Origin: JALEVB01 sp022768265
GTDB lineage: Bacteria; Bacillota_I; Bacilli_A; Erysipelotrichales; Erysipelotrichaceae
Direction: 5' to 3'
NCBI GenBank assembly: GCA_034168985.1
Contig: JAXFJE010000038.1
Location: 1-41,699, forward strand
Length of the DNA: 41,699 nucleotides
Part shown: piece by piece, positions 7,305-15,238 of the stretch
Layout: the number at the start of each line of letters is the position of its first letter
Numbering within the stretch: the first letter of the stretch is position 1
Notes under the pieces: model-generated
Told to the model about the DNA's origin: nothing
The model's input: the letters and a program-made list of their open reading frames with translations, nothing else
Databases searched by the model: none
Made by a program: the position numbers and the translations under genes

Positions 7305-8708
7305 TTATAAACCTTGTTCAGTTAATTCGCGAGCGATATCATCTTTGATAGTAATACCTTCTGCTTCAAGTTCAGCAATTTTTTCAGCGAATTGTGGAAG
7401 ATATTTTTTGTGAGCAATCAATAATTCATCCATGATGCGTTTTGCAGTTGAGCCTGATACAACTTGAGGATTTAAAATGAATGCTTGTAATAATAAGTTA
7501 TAGTTACCAGTAACAGCAGCTTCTTCAACACAAAGCTCCATATTTTTCATGACTTGTAGCCATCCTCTTTGAGCAGGTTCTAATGGTCCAAAAGCAATGG
7601 CACTAGCACCAGTATCACCAATATAAGCAGACACTTCAACCGTAACATCTGCAGGAAGATCAGGAACAGCTCCGTTGTTTCGAGTAGATACAACGATATG
7701 AGTTAATTTATTAGCGTAGATGGATGCGATCGTTTCACAAGCTGCATCACTATAGTGAGTTCCTCCACGTTTTGTTAATTGTTCTGGTTTGTAATTTAAG
7801 TTTGGATCCTTATATAATTCAAATAATTCTGCTTCCGTTTTCTTAACTTGTTGACCACGGGTTCCAACATTAGGATCATTATATTCTTCTAAACCGTGTT
7901 TCAACATTTCTTCTTGGCGATAGTAGTAACGATGATAACCACATGGAATCATGTTCATTTGTTGTAATTGTTCTTGGAAGAATTTGACATTAAAAATGTT
8001 TTTAGGTGTACCATCATCTACATTAGGATCATACATTGCATTGATGATATCGCCAGTAATATCTTTTCCATGGCGATCATAAACTTTGTGCCAGTGGAAA
8101 TGGTTTAATCCAGCGAAACGGTATGTTAATTGATCTAATGTTGTATTGATCATCTTAGGTTCTTTCATCATTGCGCCTACTGGTACATTACATAAACCAA
8201 TGACCTTATCCCATTTACCATAACGCATTACAGCTTCTGTTACCATACCAGAAGGGTTAGTGAAGTTGATTAACCATGCATTAGGACAAAGTTCCTTCAT
8301 GTCTTTAACGATATCTAAGATAACAGGAATTGTACGTAAAGCTTTAAACATACCGCCAGCACCATTAGTTTCTTGTCCTAGCATGCCATATGAGAAAGGA
8401 ATTCTTTCATCTTTGATACGAGCGTTTAATAAACCAACTCTGAATTGGGTAGTTACAAAATCTGCATCTGGTAAAGCTTCACGACGATCAAGGGTCATAT
8501 GAACCTTAACATCATATGGTGATGCATCCCACATACGTTGAGCCATCTTCCCAACGATTTCCATTTTTTCTTTACCTTCTTCAATGTCAACTAACCAAAT
8601 TTCTCTGATTGGAAGTTCATCGTAACGTTTGATGAAACCTTCCATAAGTTCTGGAGTATAACTGCTTCCTCCACCTATTGTAACGATTTTTACAGGTTTC
8701 TTTTCCAT
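7305..8708 (-). CDS. 6-phospho-glycosidase, glycoside hydrolase family 4
   Basis: NAD- and divalent-metal-dependent hydrolase that oxidises C3 of the sugar before elimination. The 467 residues begin with a Rossmann motif VTIGGGSSYTPEL (9-21). FTNPSG (149-154), GLCNVP with the metal-binding C173, and LNHFHWH with H203 are the family 4 signatures. The overall pattern (GQETNGAGGMFKALRTIPV at 111-129) is closest to the phospho-beta-glucosidase branch (LicH/BglT) rather than to alpha-galactosidase or alpha-glucuronidase members. TAAGGAGG precedes the ATG. It gives this locus a second, mechanistically different way to open phosphorylated disaccharides besides the GH1 enzyme, perhaps for other linkages or anomers. 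Confidence 0.94.
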   Translation of the reverse strand: MEKKPVKIVTIGGGSSYTPELMEGFIKRYDELPIREIWLVDIEEGKEKMEIVGKMAQRMWDASPYDVKVHMTLDRREALPDADFVTTQFRVGLLNARIKDERIPFSYGMLGQETNGAGGMFKALRTIPVILDIVKDMKELCPNAWLINFTNPSGMVTEAVMRYGKWDKVIGLCNVPVGAMMKEPKMINTTLDQLTYRFAGLNHFHWHKVYDRHGKDITGDIINAMYDPNVDDGTPKNIFNVKFFQEQLQQMNMIPCGYHRYYYRQEEMLKHGLEEYNDPNVGTRGQQVKKTEAELFELYKDPNLNYKPEQLTKRGGTHYSDAACETIASIYANKLTHIVVSTRNNGAVPDLPADVTVEVSAYIGDTGASAIAFGPLEPAQRGWLQVMKNMELCVEEAAVTGNYNLLLQAFILNPQVVSGSTAKRIMDELLIAHKKYLPQFAEKIAELEAEGITIKDDIARELTEQGL

Positions 8709-8932
8709 ATTTTCCTCCTTAGTCCCTGAGTTAAATCAATTATATAAATACCAAAATACGAATTCAATATCAATTAAGAAGATTGTAAAAAGGTTTTAAT
8801 AAATCAAAAGAAATAAGTCTTTTATTGAAAAAAAACTTCATAAGTATTACAAACTAGATAAATTATATAAATAAATACTACAATAACTAAGGTAAAAAGT
8901 GGTATATTATTGGTATAGATTGAAGGGAAATT

Positions 8933-10084
8933 ATGTACGCTTTTACTTATATAGAAATAAATACATGCTGTATCATAATTATGGGGATAATTTTAAATAT
9001 CCACTTAAAAAATTTGGATAAACGTTTATCAGCTAGAGTATTTACAGCGTTGTTGGTATCAATGATGACGTATGCTTTGTTTGATATAGGTTGTGGATTG
9101 ATAGATAATGATGTTTTTTTAGCAAGTCGCTTTGTCTCAAGTTTTTTTAATGTGGGCTTTTTTATATCATCCTACATGGTAGCATATTTATCTTTTTTCT
9201 ATTCTGAGTGTGAAATCGGTCATCAATGGGTAGATGATCATAAAAAAAGGGTGATAAGTTTCATCCCCGTCATGATCATGATCCTCCTGACATTTTTGAC
9301 CTTGAAATATAAATTCTTCTTCTATATCGATGAGCAAAGCAATTACATCAAAGGTCCTTTATATGTCGTGATGTTATTGTTGGCTTATAGTTATATCATG
9401 GCAATTGGTATCATCAATATCTGGCTATATCCCATGAAAAAATATTATGCTAAAAGGGATGTATTGTTGACGCTAAGCTCTTTTGTGATCTTTCCTTTGG
9501 TAGCTGGAGTGATTCAAGCGTTTTATCAAGGAATATCGATCATTTGCTTTGGCGGTACGATTGCGATGGTGCAAGTGTTTACCAAGATGCAAGAAAGCCG
9601 CATTACCTTAGATGCATTGACCCAGATAAATAATCGTACTAAATTAATGCAATATCTAGAGCTAAAGGTTAACGCGCATATGAAAAATAGCAGTAATAAT
9701 AACTTGTATTTCATCATGATCGATATTGATAAATTTAAAAATATCAATGATACCTATGGGCATCTAGAAGGCGATAAAGCTATTATTGCCTTAGCAAATA
9801 TCCTTAAGCTATCGTGTAATCGTTCACCAAATATGTTAGCTCGTTATGGTGGAGATGAGTTTTCTATCGTATGTGAAGGTGATGATAAAAGCCTTAAAAC
9901 GTTGATAAGCAAGATCAATCATAATTTGACGGCTTATAATCAAACGGCAAATAAACCATATAAGATCGAGGTTAGTTTAGGATGCGCCATGTTTGATGAA
10001 AATATGAGCTCTATCCCTGACTTGATTGCCAAAGCAGATAGCAAGTTATATCAAGAAAAATATAAAAAGAAACAAATGAGGTAA
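8933..10084 (+). CDS. Membrane diguanylate cyclase (GGDEF domain)
   Basis: Makes cyclic di-GMP from GTP. The 383 residues have six or seven hydrophobic segments in the first ~215 residues, acting as a membrane sensor of unknown ligand, followed by a GGDEF domain (about 220-383). The active-site signature is intact: RYGGDEF with GGDEF at 306-310, the Mg/GTP segment IDIDKFKNINDTYGH (263-277), and A-DSKLYQEK at the end. The product-inhibition site, normally RxxD nine residues before the first Gly, reads RSPN (297-300), so feedback by c-di-GMP may be weak or absent. A MarR regulator starts two bases after its stop. No EAL or HD-GYP phosphodiesterase lies in the window. GAAGGGA precedes the start. 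Confidence 0.93.
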   Translation: MYAFTYIEINTCCIIIMGIILNIHLKNLDKRLSARVFTALLVSMMTYALFDIGCGLIDNDVFLASRFVSSFFNVGFFISSYMVAYLSFFYSECEIGHQWVDDHKKRVISFIPVMIMILLTFLTLKYKFFFYIDEQSNYIKGPLYVVMLLLAYSYIMAIGIINIWLYPMKKYYAKRDVLLTLSSFVIFPLVAGVIQAFYQGISIICFGGTIAMVQVFTKMQESRITLDALTQINNRTKLMQYLELKVNAHMKNSSNNNLYFIMIDIDKFKNINDTYGHLEGDKAIIALANILKLSCNRSPNMLARYGGDEFSIVCEGDDKSLKTLISKINHNLTAYNQTANKPYKIEVSLGCAMFDENMSSIPDLIAKADSKLYQEKYKKKQMR

Positions 10085-10086
10085 AA

Positions 10087-10509
10087 ATGGATAATAAAAG
10101 TATTTTATTGGCATATATTGATTTAAATCTAGAAAAGATCAGTAAAGAATTCGCCTTAGAATTTAAAACGATTTATAATATTTCACATTTGCAAATGAGT
10201 GCAATTTGGTATTTAGGAAAACATCAATCATTGACGATGGGGGAACTGGCGGCCAAATTACGTATCTCTAAACAACAAGCAACCAAATTAGCAGATACCC
10301 TAGAAAATAAAGGGTTGATCGTTCGCGAACAATCTAAAGAAAATAAAAGAAAGATCAATGTTCGATTAAGTTTGTTTGGCAACGAGGTCTTGGTCAAAGT
10401 TGAAGAACAGTATACCAATGAATTCATTGCTAATATAACAAATGAAGAAGACTTAACATGCTTATTTGCTTCGATGGAAAATATCGTAAGAATCTTAGGT
10501 AATCATTAA
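10087..10509 (+). CDS. MarR-family transcriptional regulator
   Basis: A 140-residue winged-helix regulator: the LTMGELAAKLRISKQQATKLAD segment (about residues 49-70) is the DNA-binding helix-turn-helix and LENKGLIVREQSKENKRKINVRLS the wing. It begins two bases after the diguanylate cyclase stop, so the two are translationally coupled and probably act together, the regulator sensing a small molecule or redox cue. The ligand is unknown. No obvious palindromic operator was found just upstream of the pair. Confidence 0.88.
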   Translation: MDNKSILLAYIDLNLEKISKEFALEFKTIYNISHLQMSAIWYLGKHQSLTMGELAAKLRISKQQATKLADTLENKGLIVREQSKENKRKINVRLSLFGNEVLVKVEEQYTNEFIANITNEEDLTCLFASMENIVRILGNH

Positions 10510-10545
10510 AATAGCGCTGTTTCATAAGAAATAGCGCTATTTTTT
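10507..10545 (+). terminator. Terminator of the GGDEF-MarR operon
   Basis: AAAATAGCGCTGTTTC (10507-10522) folds back on GAAATAGCGCTATTTT (10527-10542) with one G-T pair, leaving a four-base loop and a T run. It is one of the longest stems in the window and overlaps the MarR stop codon. Confidence 0.9.
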
Positions 10546-10557
10546 GCATATGATCAA

Positions 10558-10625
10558 AAAAAGGCTGGTTGCCTTGGTAATCATTAAGAAAGATCTAGAT
10601 GATCAAAACAGACAACAGCCTTTTT
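10558..10625 (-). terminator. Terminator of the Fur-hydrogenase operon
   Basis: AAAAAGGCTG (10558-10567) pairs with CAGCCTTTTT (10616-10625) across a long (48-base) loop that can itself fold partly. On the minus strand it ends in a T run. It lies just past the hydrogenase stop. Confidence 0.65.
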
Positions 10626-10634
10626 ATTAGATAA

Positions 10635-12008
10635 TTAATTCTTTTTTAGATCTGAGCTACGATCGATGTATTTCGTATGTAGCATTTGTTTAGCAAGTGG
10701 ACTTAATGGTGCATCATAGAATTGTTCATATAATTGAATGATTTCAGGATTTTGATAAGAACTCTTCAAGCTTACTTCTTTATCACGATTATATAAGGCT
10801 TGCATACGTTTAACATGTAATTGCGATCCTAAGTGTAGGTATTCTTTTGGTTGGCCGCCACCACCGATGCAGCCACCAGGACAAGTCATAACCTCGATAA
10901 AGTGGTATGGTTTATCACTGTTTGGCAATTCTTCCAAGAATTTTTTTGCAGCAGTGGTCGTAGAGATTGCAGCATAGTTGATAGTGATGCCATTGATATC
11001 AATGCTACCTGTTTTAACTTCTTCAAAGCCTCTAACTGGTTCAAATGATAATAATAATTCGCTTGGATCTTCGTTGGTCAACATATGATAAGCCGTTCTT
11101 AAGGCAGCTTCCATTACGCCACCACTGTTACCAAATAAGATACCAGCTCCTGAAGCATCAGACATTAATGAATCGTATGGTTCATCTTCCAAGTTTTTGA
11201 AATCGATTTTTAGTTCTTTGGCCCATTTGGCTAATTCTCTAGTTGTAATTACATGATCCATATCTTTAAGATCGGCAATGCCTAAATGTTCACTAGCTCC
11301 ATTTAATTCATCACGACGAATTTCAAATTTTTTAGCAGTACATGGAGTTAGGGCAACATTGACGATCTTGGTTGGATCGATACCTTGTTTTTTTGCGAAA
11401 TAGGTTTTTACCGTAGGTCCTTGCATGCCGATCGGACTTTTTGCCGTAGATAAATGAGGAATCATATCCGGAACGAAAGTTTCTACATATTTTACCCAAG
11501 CAGGACAACAACTAGTAAATTGTGGAAGGCGTTGATTATTTTTGATTCTTTCAACTAATTCGCTAGCTTCTTCCATGATGGTAAGGTCAGCAGCAAAGTT
11601 GGTGTTTAATACATAGTTGAAACCTAGTTTACGCAATAGGGCAACCATTTTTCCTTCAACAAATTCTCCTGCCGGCATACCAAATGCTTCACCTAAAGCT
11701 ACGCGGACTGATGGTGATGTCGAAACGATAACGATCTTATCTTCATCAGCAATATGCTTTTTAACTTCTTCATATTCATATCGTTCCGTAATGCTTTCCA
11801 TTGGACAAACATTGGCACATTGACCGCAATTGATACAAATAGCTGTATCATTGGTGTCTTCTAAGGTGTAGAAACCATGTACGCTGATCTTATTGGTACA
11901 GATGTCTTTACACATTCCACATTGTACGCAAAGGTCTTCGTGACGGATGATCGATGGATTGTCTGGTTCGATTGCTACCCTTAAATCTAAAGGCATGTGT
12001 TTACTCAT
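10635..12008 (-). CDS. hydA: Monomeric [FeFe]-hydrogenase
   Basis: Reduces protons to H2 or oxidises H2, usually with ferredoxin. The 457 residues have two N-terminal [4Fe-4S] motifs (C27, C30, C33, C37 and C58, C61, C64, C68) and a complete H-cluster domain: L1 TSCCPAW (165-171), L2 TPCTAKKFE (221-229) and L3 EVMTCPGGCIGGGGQP (372-387). C168, C223, C376 and C380 would bind the cubane and C167 is the proton-transfer cysteine. L2 has Thr where the standard form has Met (MPC), and L3 has MTC instead of MAC, so it is a variant class. Maturation needs HydE, HydF and HydG, none here. It starts three bases after a Fur-family gene with AAGGAGA as ribosome binding site, so it is under the same promoter and Fur-type box. 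Confidence 0.95.
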   Translation of the reverse strand: MSKHMPLDLRVAIEPDNPSIIRHEDLCVQCGMCKDICTNKISVHGFYTLEDTNDTAICINCGQCANVCPMESITERYEYEEVKKHIADEDKIVIVSTSPSVRVALGEAFGMPAGEFVEGKMVALLRKLGFNYVLNTNFAADLTIMEEASELVERIKNNQRLPQFTSCCPAWVKYVETFVPDMIPHLSTAKSPIGMQGPTVKTYFAKKQGIDPTKIVNVALTPCTAKKFEIRRDELNGASEHLGIADLKDMDHVITTRELAKWAKELKIDFKNLEDEPYDSLMSDASGAGILFGNSGGVMEAALRTAYHMLTNEDPSELLLSFEPVRGFEEVKTGSIDINGITINYAAISTTTAAKKFLEELPNSDKPYHFIEVMTCPGGCIGGGGQPKEYLHLGSQLHVKRMQALYNRDKEVSLKSSYQNPEIIQLYEQFYDAPLSPLAKQMLHTKYIDRSSDLKKN

Positions 12009-12011
12009 AAT

Positions 12012-12407
12012 TTAATTCTCCTTCTTTAGTTTTGCTTGGCAATCCGCACATAAACCATAAAATTCAATGGTATGACCTTCGATCAAAAAATCTGAACAGT
12101 CAAAAGCTGATAGGTTAAGTTCTGGTAAATAGCCAATCGGCGCATCGATCAGCTTAGAACAAAGTCTACAGCGCATGTGATAGTGCGGTTTGTTGAGCAT
12201 TTCGTAATGAGCCTCATTATCACTAGTCATCACTTTCATGATTGTTCCATCTTCACAAGCCTGATTTAAGATCCTAAAGACCGTGGCTTTAGAAATGGTA
12301 GGGTAGTCTTGGTGAATATAAGCATAAATTTGCGATGCCGTTGGATGATCATGCATAGACTTTAAAGCTTGCATGACAATTTGTTTTTGCAAAGTATTTC
12401 TGCTCAT
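12012..12407 (-). CDS. Fur/PerR-family metalloregulator
   Basis: A 131-residue ferric-uptake-type regulator. The winged helix spans about residues 1-75 (helix ISKATVFRILNQA at 38-50) and the dimerisation part carries the metal ligands: H75 and H77 in PHYHMRC, and the two CxxC pairs C80/C83 and C120/C123 that bind structural zinc. Whether it is Fur, PerR or Zur cannot be decided from these residues alone. It leads an operon with the [FeFe]-hydrogenase and has TAGGAGGTG as ribosome binding site. A perfect Fur-type 7-1-7 box overlaps its predicted transcription start, so it probably represses itself and the hydrogenase when its metal or reduced state is present. Confidence 0.92.
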   Translation of the reverse strand: MSRNTLQKQIVMQALKSMHDHPTASQIYAYIHQDYPTISKATVFRILNQACEDGTIMKVMTSDNEAHYEMLNKPHYHMRCRLCSKLIDAPIGYLPELNLSAFDCSDFLIEGHTIEFYGLCADCQAKLKKEN

Positions 12408-12426
12408 TAATTACACCTCCTATTAA

Positions 12427-12441
12427 TGATAATGATTATCA
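12427..12441. promoter_or_regulatory. Fur-type operator (7-1-7 palindrome)
   Basis: TGATAATGATTATCA is a perfect 7-1-7 inverted repeat identical to the Bacillus Fur box core TGATAATNATTATCA. It differs from the PerR box (TTATAATNATTATAA) at one symmetric position. It begins 20 bases upstream of the Fur-family start codon and covers the predicted +1. Confidence 0.85.
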
Positions 12442-12447
12442 ATAAAT

Positions 12448-12475
12448 ATTATATATTATTAATTGATAGCGTCAA
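12448..12475 (-). promoter_or_regulatory. Sigma-A promoter of the Fur-hydrogenase operon
   Basis: On the minus strand TTGACG (12475-12470) and TATAAT (12453-12448) are separated by 16 bases. Transcription would begin near 12441, at the edge of the Fur-type box. Confidence 0.75.
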
Positions 12476-12484
12476 TAAGTTTTT

Positions 12485-12502
12485 TTGTGAAATGGTTGAC
12501 AA
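12485..12502. promoter_or_regulatory. Rex-like operator
   Basis: TTGTGAAATGGTTGACAA matches the Rex consensus TTGTGAA-W4-TTCACAA in 13 of 14 arm positions, with two G in the centre. Its right half overlaps the -35 element of the exported flavin reductase promoter, so binding would block that promoter. Rex responds to the NADH/NAD ratio and commonly controls fermentation and anaerobic reductase genes. The match is by eye; no rex gene is in the window. Confidence 0.55.
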
Positions 12503-12523
12503 AATAAATTAAAGGTATACAAT
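12496..12523 (+). promoter_or_regulatory. Sigma-A promoter of the exported flavin reductase
   Basis: TTGACA (12496-12501) and TACAAT (12518-12523) with a 16-base spacer, 40 bases before the chosen start codon. Confidence 0.75.
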
Positions 12524-12563
12524 TAAATAGTAAACAAATGTGTACAATAGAGAGGGGTACAAA

Positions 12564-14495
12564 ATGAAGAAACTATTAACAGTATTATTTACAGTTTGTG
12601 TTTGTTGTTTACAGCTAACCGGATGCACTACTAGCACACCAGAAGAAACGACAGCTAGTAATGTTAAATGGGACAAAGAAGTAGATTTCTTGGTCGTTGG
12701 TTACGGTTTAGCTGGCGCAGCAGCGGCAGTCGAAGCAAGTGATATCGATCCTAATGCTTCAATTTTAGTGTTAGAAAAAATGACTGAGGATATGGCTGGG
12801 GGTAACTCTATCGCATCAGGACAAACATTCGTAGTTCCTGCCAAAGATGATGTAGAAACTTTCCATACCTATCTAAAAGCAATGAATGAACCAAACCCAA
12901 TTCCTGAAGAATATTCAAGTTGGTTGGCAAATGAATTTGCTGATCAAATTAACTGGGTATCTGCAACGATGGAAAATGTTGGGTATGAAGTTGGTTATGT
13001 TGGTGGTGGACCATTAAGATGGGGCAGCTTAGTTGTTGAATTTGGCAATCTACCTGGTTCTGATTTCAAAGGTACAAGTGCTCATATTCGTAAAAAAGAT
13101 TCTGGTTCATTCATGGCAGGTGGTTTGTGGCATGGCTTTAATGCAGCAGCAACAGCTCGTGACAATATTGAAATTGCTTATAAGACACCAGCAATCAGCT
13201 TGATCCAAGATCCTGAAACTAAAGAAGTATTAGGGGTTGTGGCATTAGAAAATGGTAAAGAAATCAATATCAAAGCTAACAAAGGTGTACTATTAGCATG
13301 TGGTGGTTATGAAAATAACTTACAAATGCAAAGAGATTTCCACGGGGTTGATAAAGTTAGAACTTCAGGTTCCCCAGGTAATACTGGTGATGGTATCCAT
13401 ATGTTATTTGAAGCAGGTGCACAAATGTGGCATATGAAAAACCAAACTCAATCAGGTGGTTATTGGTTAGGGGTAGAAACACCAGACTTTGAATCAACTT
13501 TCATCTTAAATATGACATTCAAAGGTGGTAGTTACTTACAAGTAGATGCTGAAGGTGAACGTTTCTTTGATGAAAGCAAAACTTATCATCGTCAACACAT
13601 GAAAGATTTAAGATATGGTAAATGGTTAGATCTACCACATGTAGATGCTTTACCAGTATGGATGATCTTTGATGAAAATGTTAGAACTCAAGATACCATT
13701 GTTTCACCTTGGTTGTCTTGGCCAATTACTACTGAAAATTATCAATGGTCACAAGATAATTCCGCTGAAATTGAAAAAGGTTGGATCTTAAAAGCTGATT
13801 CTATCGAAGAACTAGCTGAAAAAATGGGTTATGATCCAGCTAAGATCAAAGAAACAGTGGATAACTATAATGCAATGGTGGATTTAGGTGCCGATACAGA
13901 ATTCAATCGTGATATCAATTCAATGAAGAAGATTGAAAATGGTCCATACTACGCTGTTCAAATCACCCCTACCTTAGTAGCTACTACTGGTGGTGCCGTA
14001 CGTAATACTAACTCTCAAGTATTAGATTGGGATGGAAATCCAATTCCTAACCTATATGAAGCTGGTGAATTAGGTTCATATGTATCTAACTTATATCAAA
14101 ATGGTGTCTTCTTATCTGAAGCTATCGCTTCTGGTAGAGCTGCAGCTCAACATGCATTCGGTGGTAAATCAACTGTAACAACTGATGTTGAAATCTTAGA
14201 AGCTGGAGAAACTTCAGAAAATTCATTCTTTAAAGATGTCGCTGATGGTTCTTATGATGTTAATGTTGAAGGTCAACATGGTAACTTCACTGTAAAAGTT
14301 AAAGTATCTCAAGGTAAAGTTGCTTTGATGGAAGTTACAGATGGAAAAGATAACATGTTCATGGAACCTGAACAATTCGATCAACTAGTAAATAGTATCG
14401 TTGAAAAACAAGCTTTAGAAGTTGATACGATTTCTGGGGCAACTTCTGAATCACAAGCTATCTTAGACGCTATCAATAGTAATTTTTCAAAATAG
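12564..14495 (+). CDS. Exported FAD-dependent reductase with C-terminal covalent-FMN domain (lipoprotein)
   Basis: Flavoprotein of the fumarate/urocanate reductase superfamily, placed outside the membrane. The 643-residue product has a lipoprotein signal peptide with lipobox LTGC (C21), an FAD-binding Rossmann motif VVGYGLAGAAAA (44-55), FAD_binding_2 segments to about residue 545 (GLYEAGE-like NLYEAGE), and a C-terminal FMN-binding domain ending in DTISGAT with T627, the site where ApbE attaches FMN. Such enzymes use an organic acceptor for anaerobic respiration. The usual fumarate reductase segment with His and Arg (VHGANRLGG) is replaced by SYVSNLYQNG, so fumarate is doubtful; an arginine in FDENVR remains. 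The start at 12564 has GAGAGGGG before it and gives a clean signal peptide; an ATG at 12540 would add eight residues. No apbE is in the window. Confidence 0.92.
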   Translation: MKKLLTVLFTVCVCCLQLTGCTTSTPEETTASNVKWDKEVDFLVVGYGLAGAAAAVEASDIDPNASILVLEKMTEDMAGGNSIASGQTFVVPAKDDVETFHTYLKAMNEPNPIPEEYSSWLANEFADQINWVSATMENVGYEVGYVGGGPLRWGSLVVEFGNLPGSDFKGTSAHIRKKDSGSFMAGGLWHGFNAAATARDNIEIAYKTPAISLIQDPETKEVLGVVALENGKEINIKANKGVLLACGGYENNLQMQRDFHGVDKVRTSGSPGNTGDGIHMLFEAGAQMWHMKNQTQSGGYWLGVETPDFESTFILNMTFKGGSYLQVDAEGERFFDESKTYHRQHMKDLRYGKWLDLPHVDALPVWMIFDENVRTQDTIVSPWLSWPITTENYQWSQDNSAEIEKGWILKADSIEELAEKMGYDPAKIKETVDNYNAMVDLGADTEFNRDINSMKKIENGPYYAVQITPTLVATTGGAVRNTNSQVLDWDGNPIPNLYEAGELGSYVSNLYQNGVFLSEAIASGRAAAQHAFGGKSTVTTDVEILEAGETSENSFFKDVADGSYDVNVEGQHGNFTVKVKVSQGKVALMEVTDGKDNMFMEPEQFDQLVNSIVEKQALEVDTISGATSESQAILDAINSNFSK

Positions 14496-14501
14496 CAAAT
14501 T

Positions 14502-14533
14502 AAAACCTCTTTGCCAAAGCAAAGAGGTTTTTT
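14502..14533. terminator. Convergent terminator after the flavin reductase
   Basis: AAAACCTCTTTG (14502-14513) pairs with CAAAGAGGTTTT (14520-14531) around six bases and ends in T on the plus strand. A T-rich tail on the minus strand too means it may also serve the convergent lipoprotein gene. Confidence 0.9.
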
Positions 14534-14579
14534 GCAGTAAGTAAATGTATTAAGCCAGTAATGATCTTGCTTGTTATTT

Positions 14580-15122
14580 TTAGCCTAATGATTTGATATC
14601 AGTTACTTTACAAATGATACTTTCATCACTGATTTTTTCATTAGCGGCTTTTACTTTAGTGATTTCATCAGCGTCAGTAACAACGGTGAAATATACTCGA
14701 GCACCTACCCCAGCAAGTGCACCATTTTCATCGCCAAAACCGCCGGTAAGCATGATGACACCTTCACCATTTGCTTCTAGATTAAGCTTTGTTTGATTTT
14801 CAGCTAAACCAAAAACAAAATAGTCTGTTTCATCAACCACGGTATGTGCTCCAGGAACGACAAAGGAAACATTTGGGGAACCATCAGGATTAACGGTTGC
14901 TACTGCTGGTGCTAATTGGAAGCTATCAAATGCTGTCCATAGATCATCGCCAGTTAAACCAGCTTCTGCATAGAAATCATTTGTTGATGCTGAGGTGAAA
15001 GTATCAACACTAGCCGTAGGAGCTGCTGTTTCTGTTGGTAGCGTTGATTCTTGCGTAGTTGTTTGGTTAGAGCATCCTGCCATTAGCAATAATGCACATA
15101 AACTAAATAATAATTTTTTCAT
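14580..15122 (-). CDS. Lipoprotein with pyridoxamine-oxidase-like flavin split barrel
   Basis: A 180-residue lipoprotein: signal peptide with lipobox LMAGC (C17), a Thr/Ser-rich linker to about residue 50, then a domain resembling the FMN-binding split barrel of the pyridoxamine 5'-phosphate oxidase family (LAPAVATVNPDGSPNVSFVV, then DYFVFGLAENQTKLNLEANG). Members of this fold are usually cytoplasmic, so an exported, lipid-anchored one is unusual. It lies convergent to the exported flavin reductase and might bind flavin or a related cofactor for it. The start at 15122 has AAAGGAGA before it; the open frame extends 37 codons further upstream but without signal or binding site. No catalytic activity can be assigned. 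Confidence 0.72.
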   Translation of the reverse strand: MKKLLFSLCALLLMAGCSNQTTTQESTLPTETAAPTASVDTFTSASTNDFYAEAGLTGDDLWTAFDSFQLAPAVATVNPDGSPNVSFVVPGAHTVVDETDYFVFGLAENQTKLNLEANGEGVIMLTGGFGDENGALAGVGARVYFTVVTDADEITKVKAANEKISDESIICKVTDIKSLG

Positions 15123-15238
15123 GTTTTCTCCTTTATATAATAACAATATGATAATTATAGCATTTTTTAAAGGGTGTGGAAGATAAATAGTAAAATTTTG
15201 TTTACTATTTATTGTTAAATTTATTAATAGCATAATAA

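Noticed and set aside
8260..8502. Plus-strand frame inside the GH4 gene, and similar frames opposite mutS, hydrogenase and metG
   Set aside because: Shadows of strongly supported genes, without binding sites or family features.
15123..15233. 37-residue extension of the split-barrel lipoprotein
   Set aside because: It would bury the lipoprotein signal peptide; AAAGGAGA directly precedes the internal ATG.
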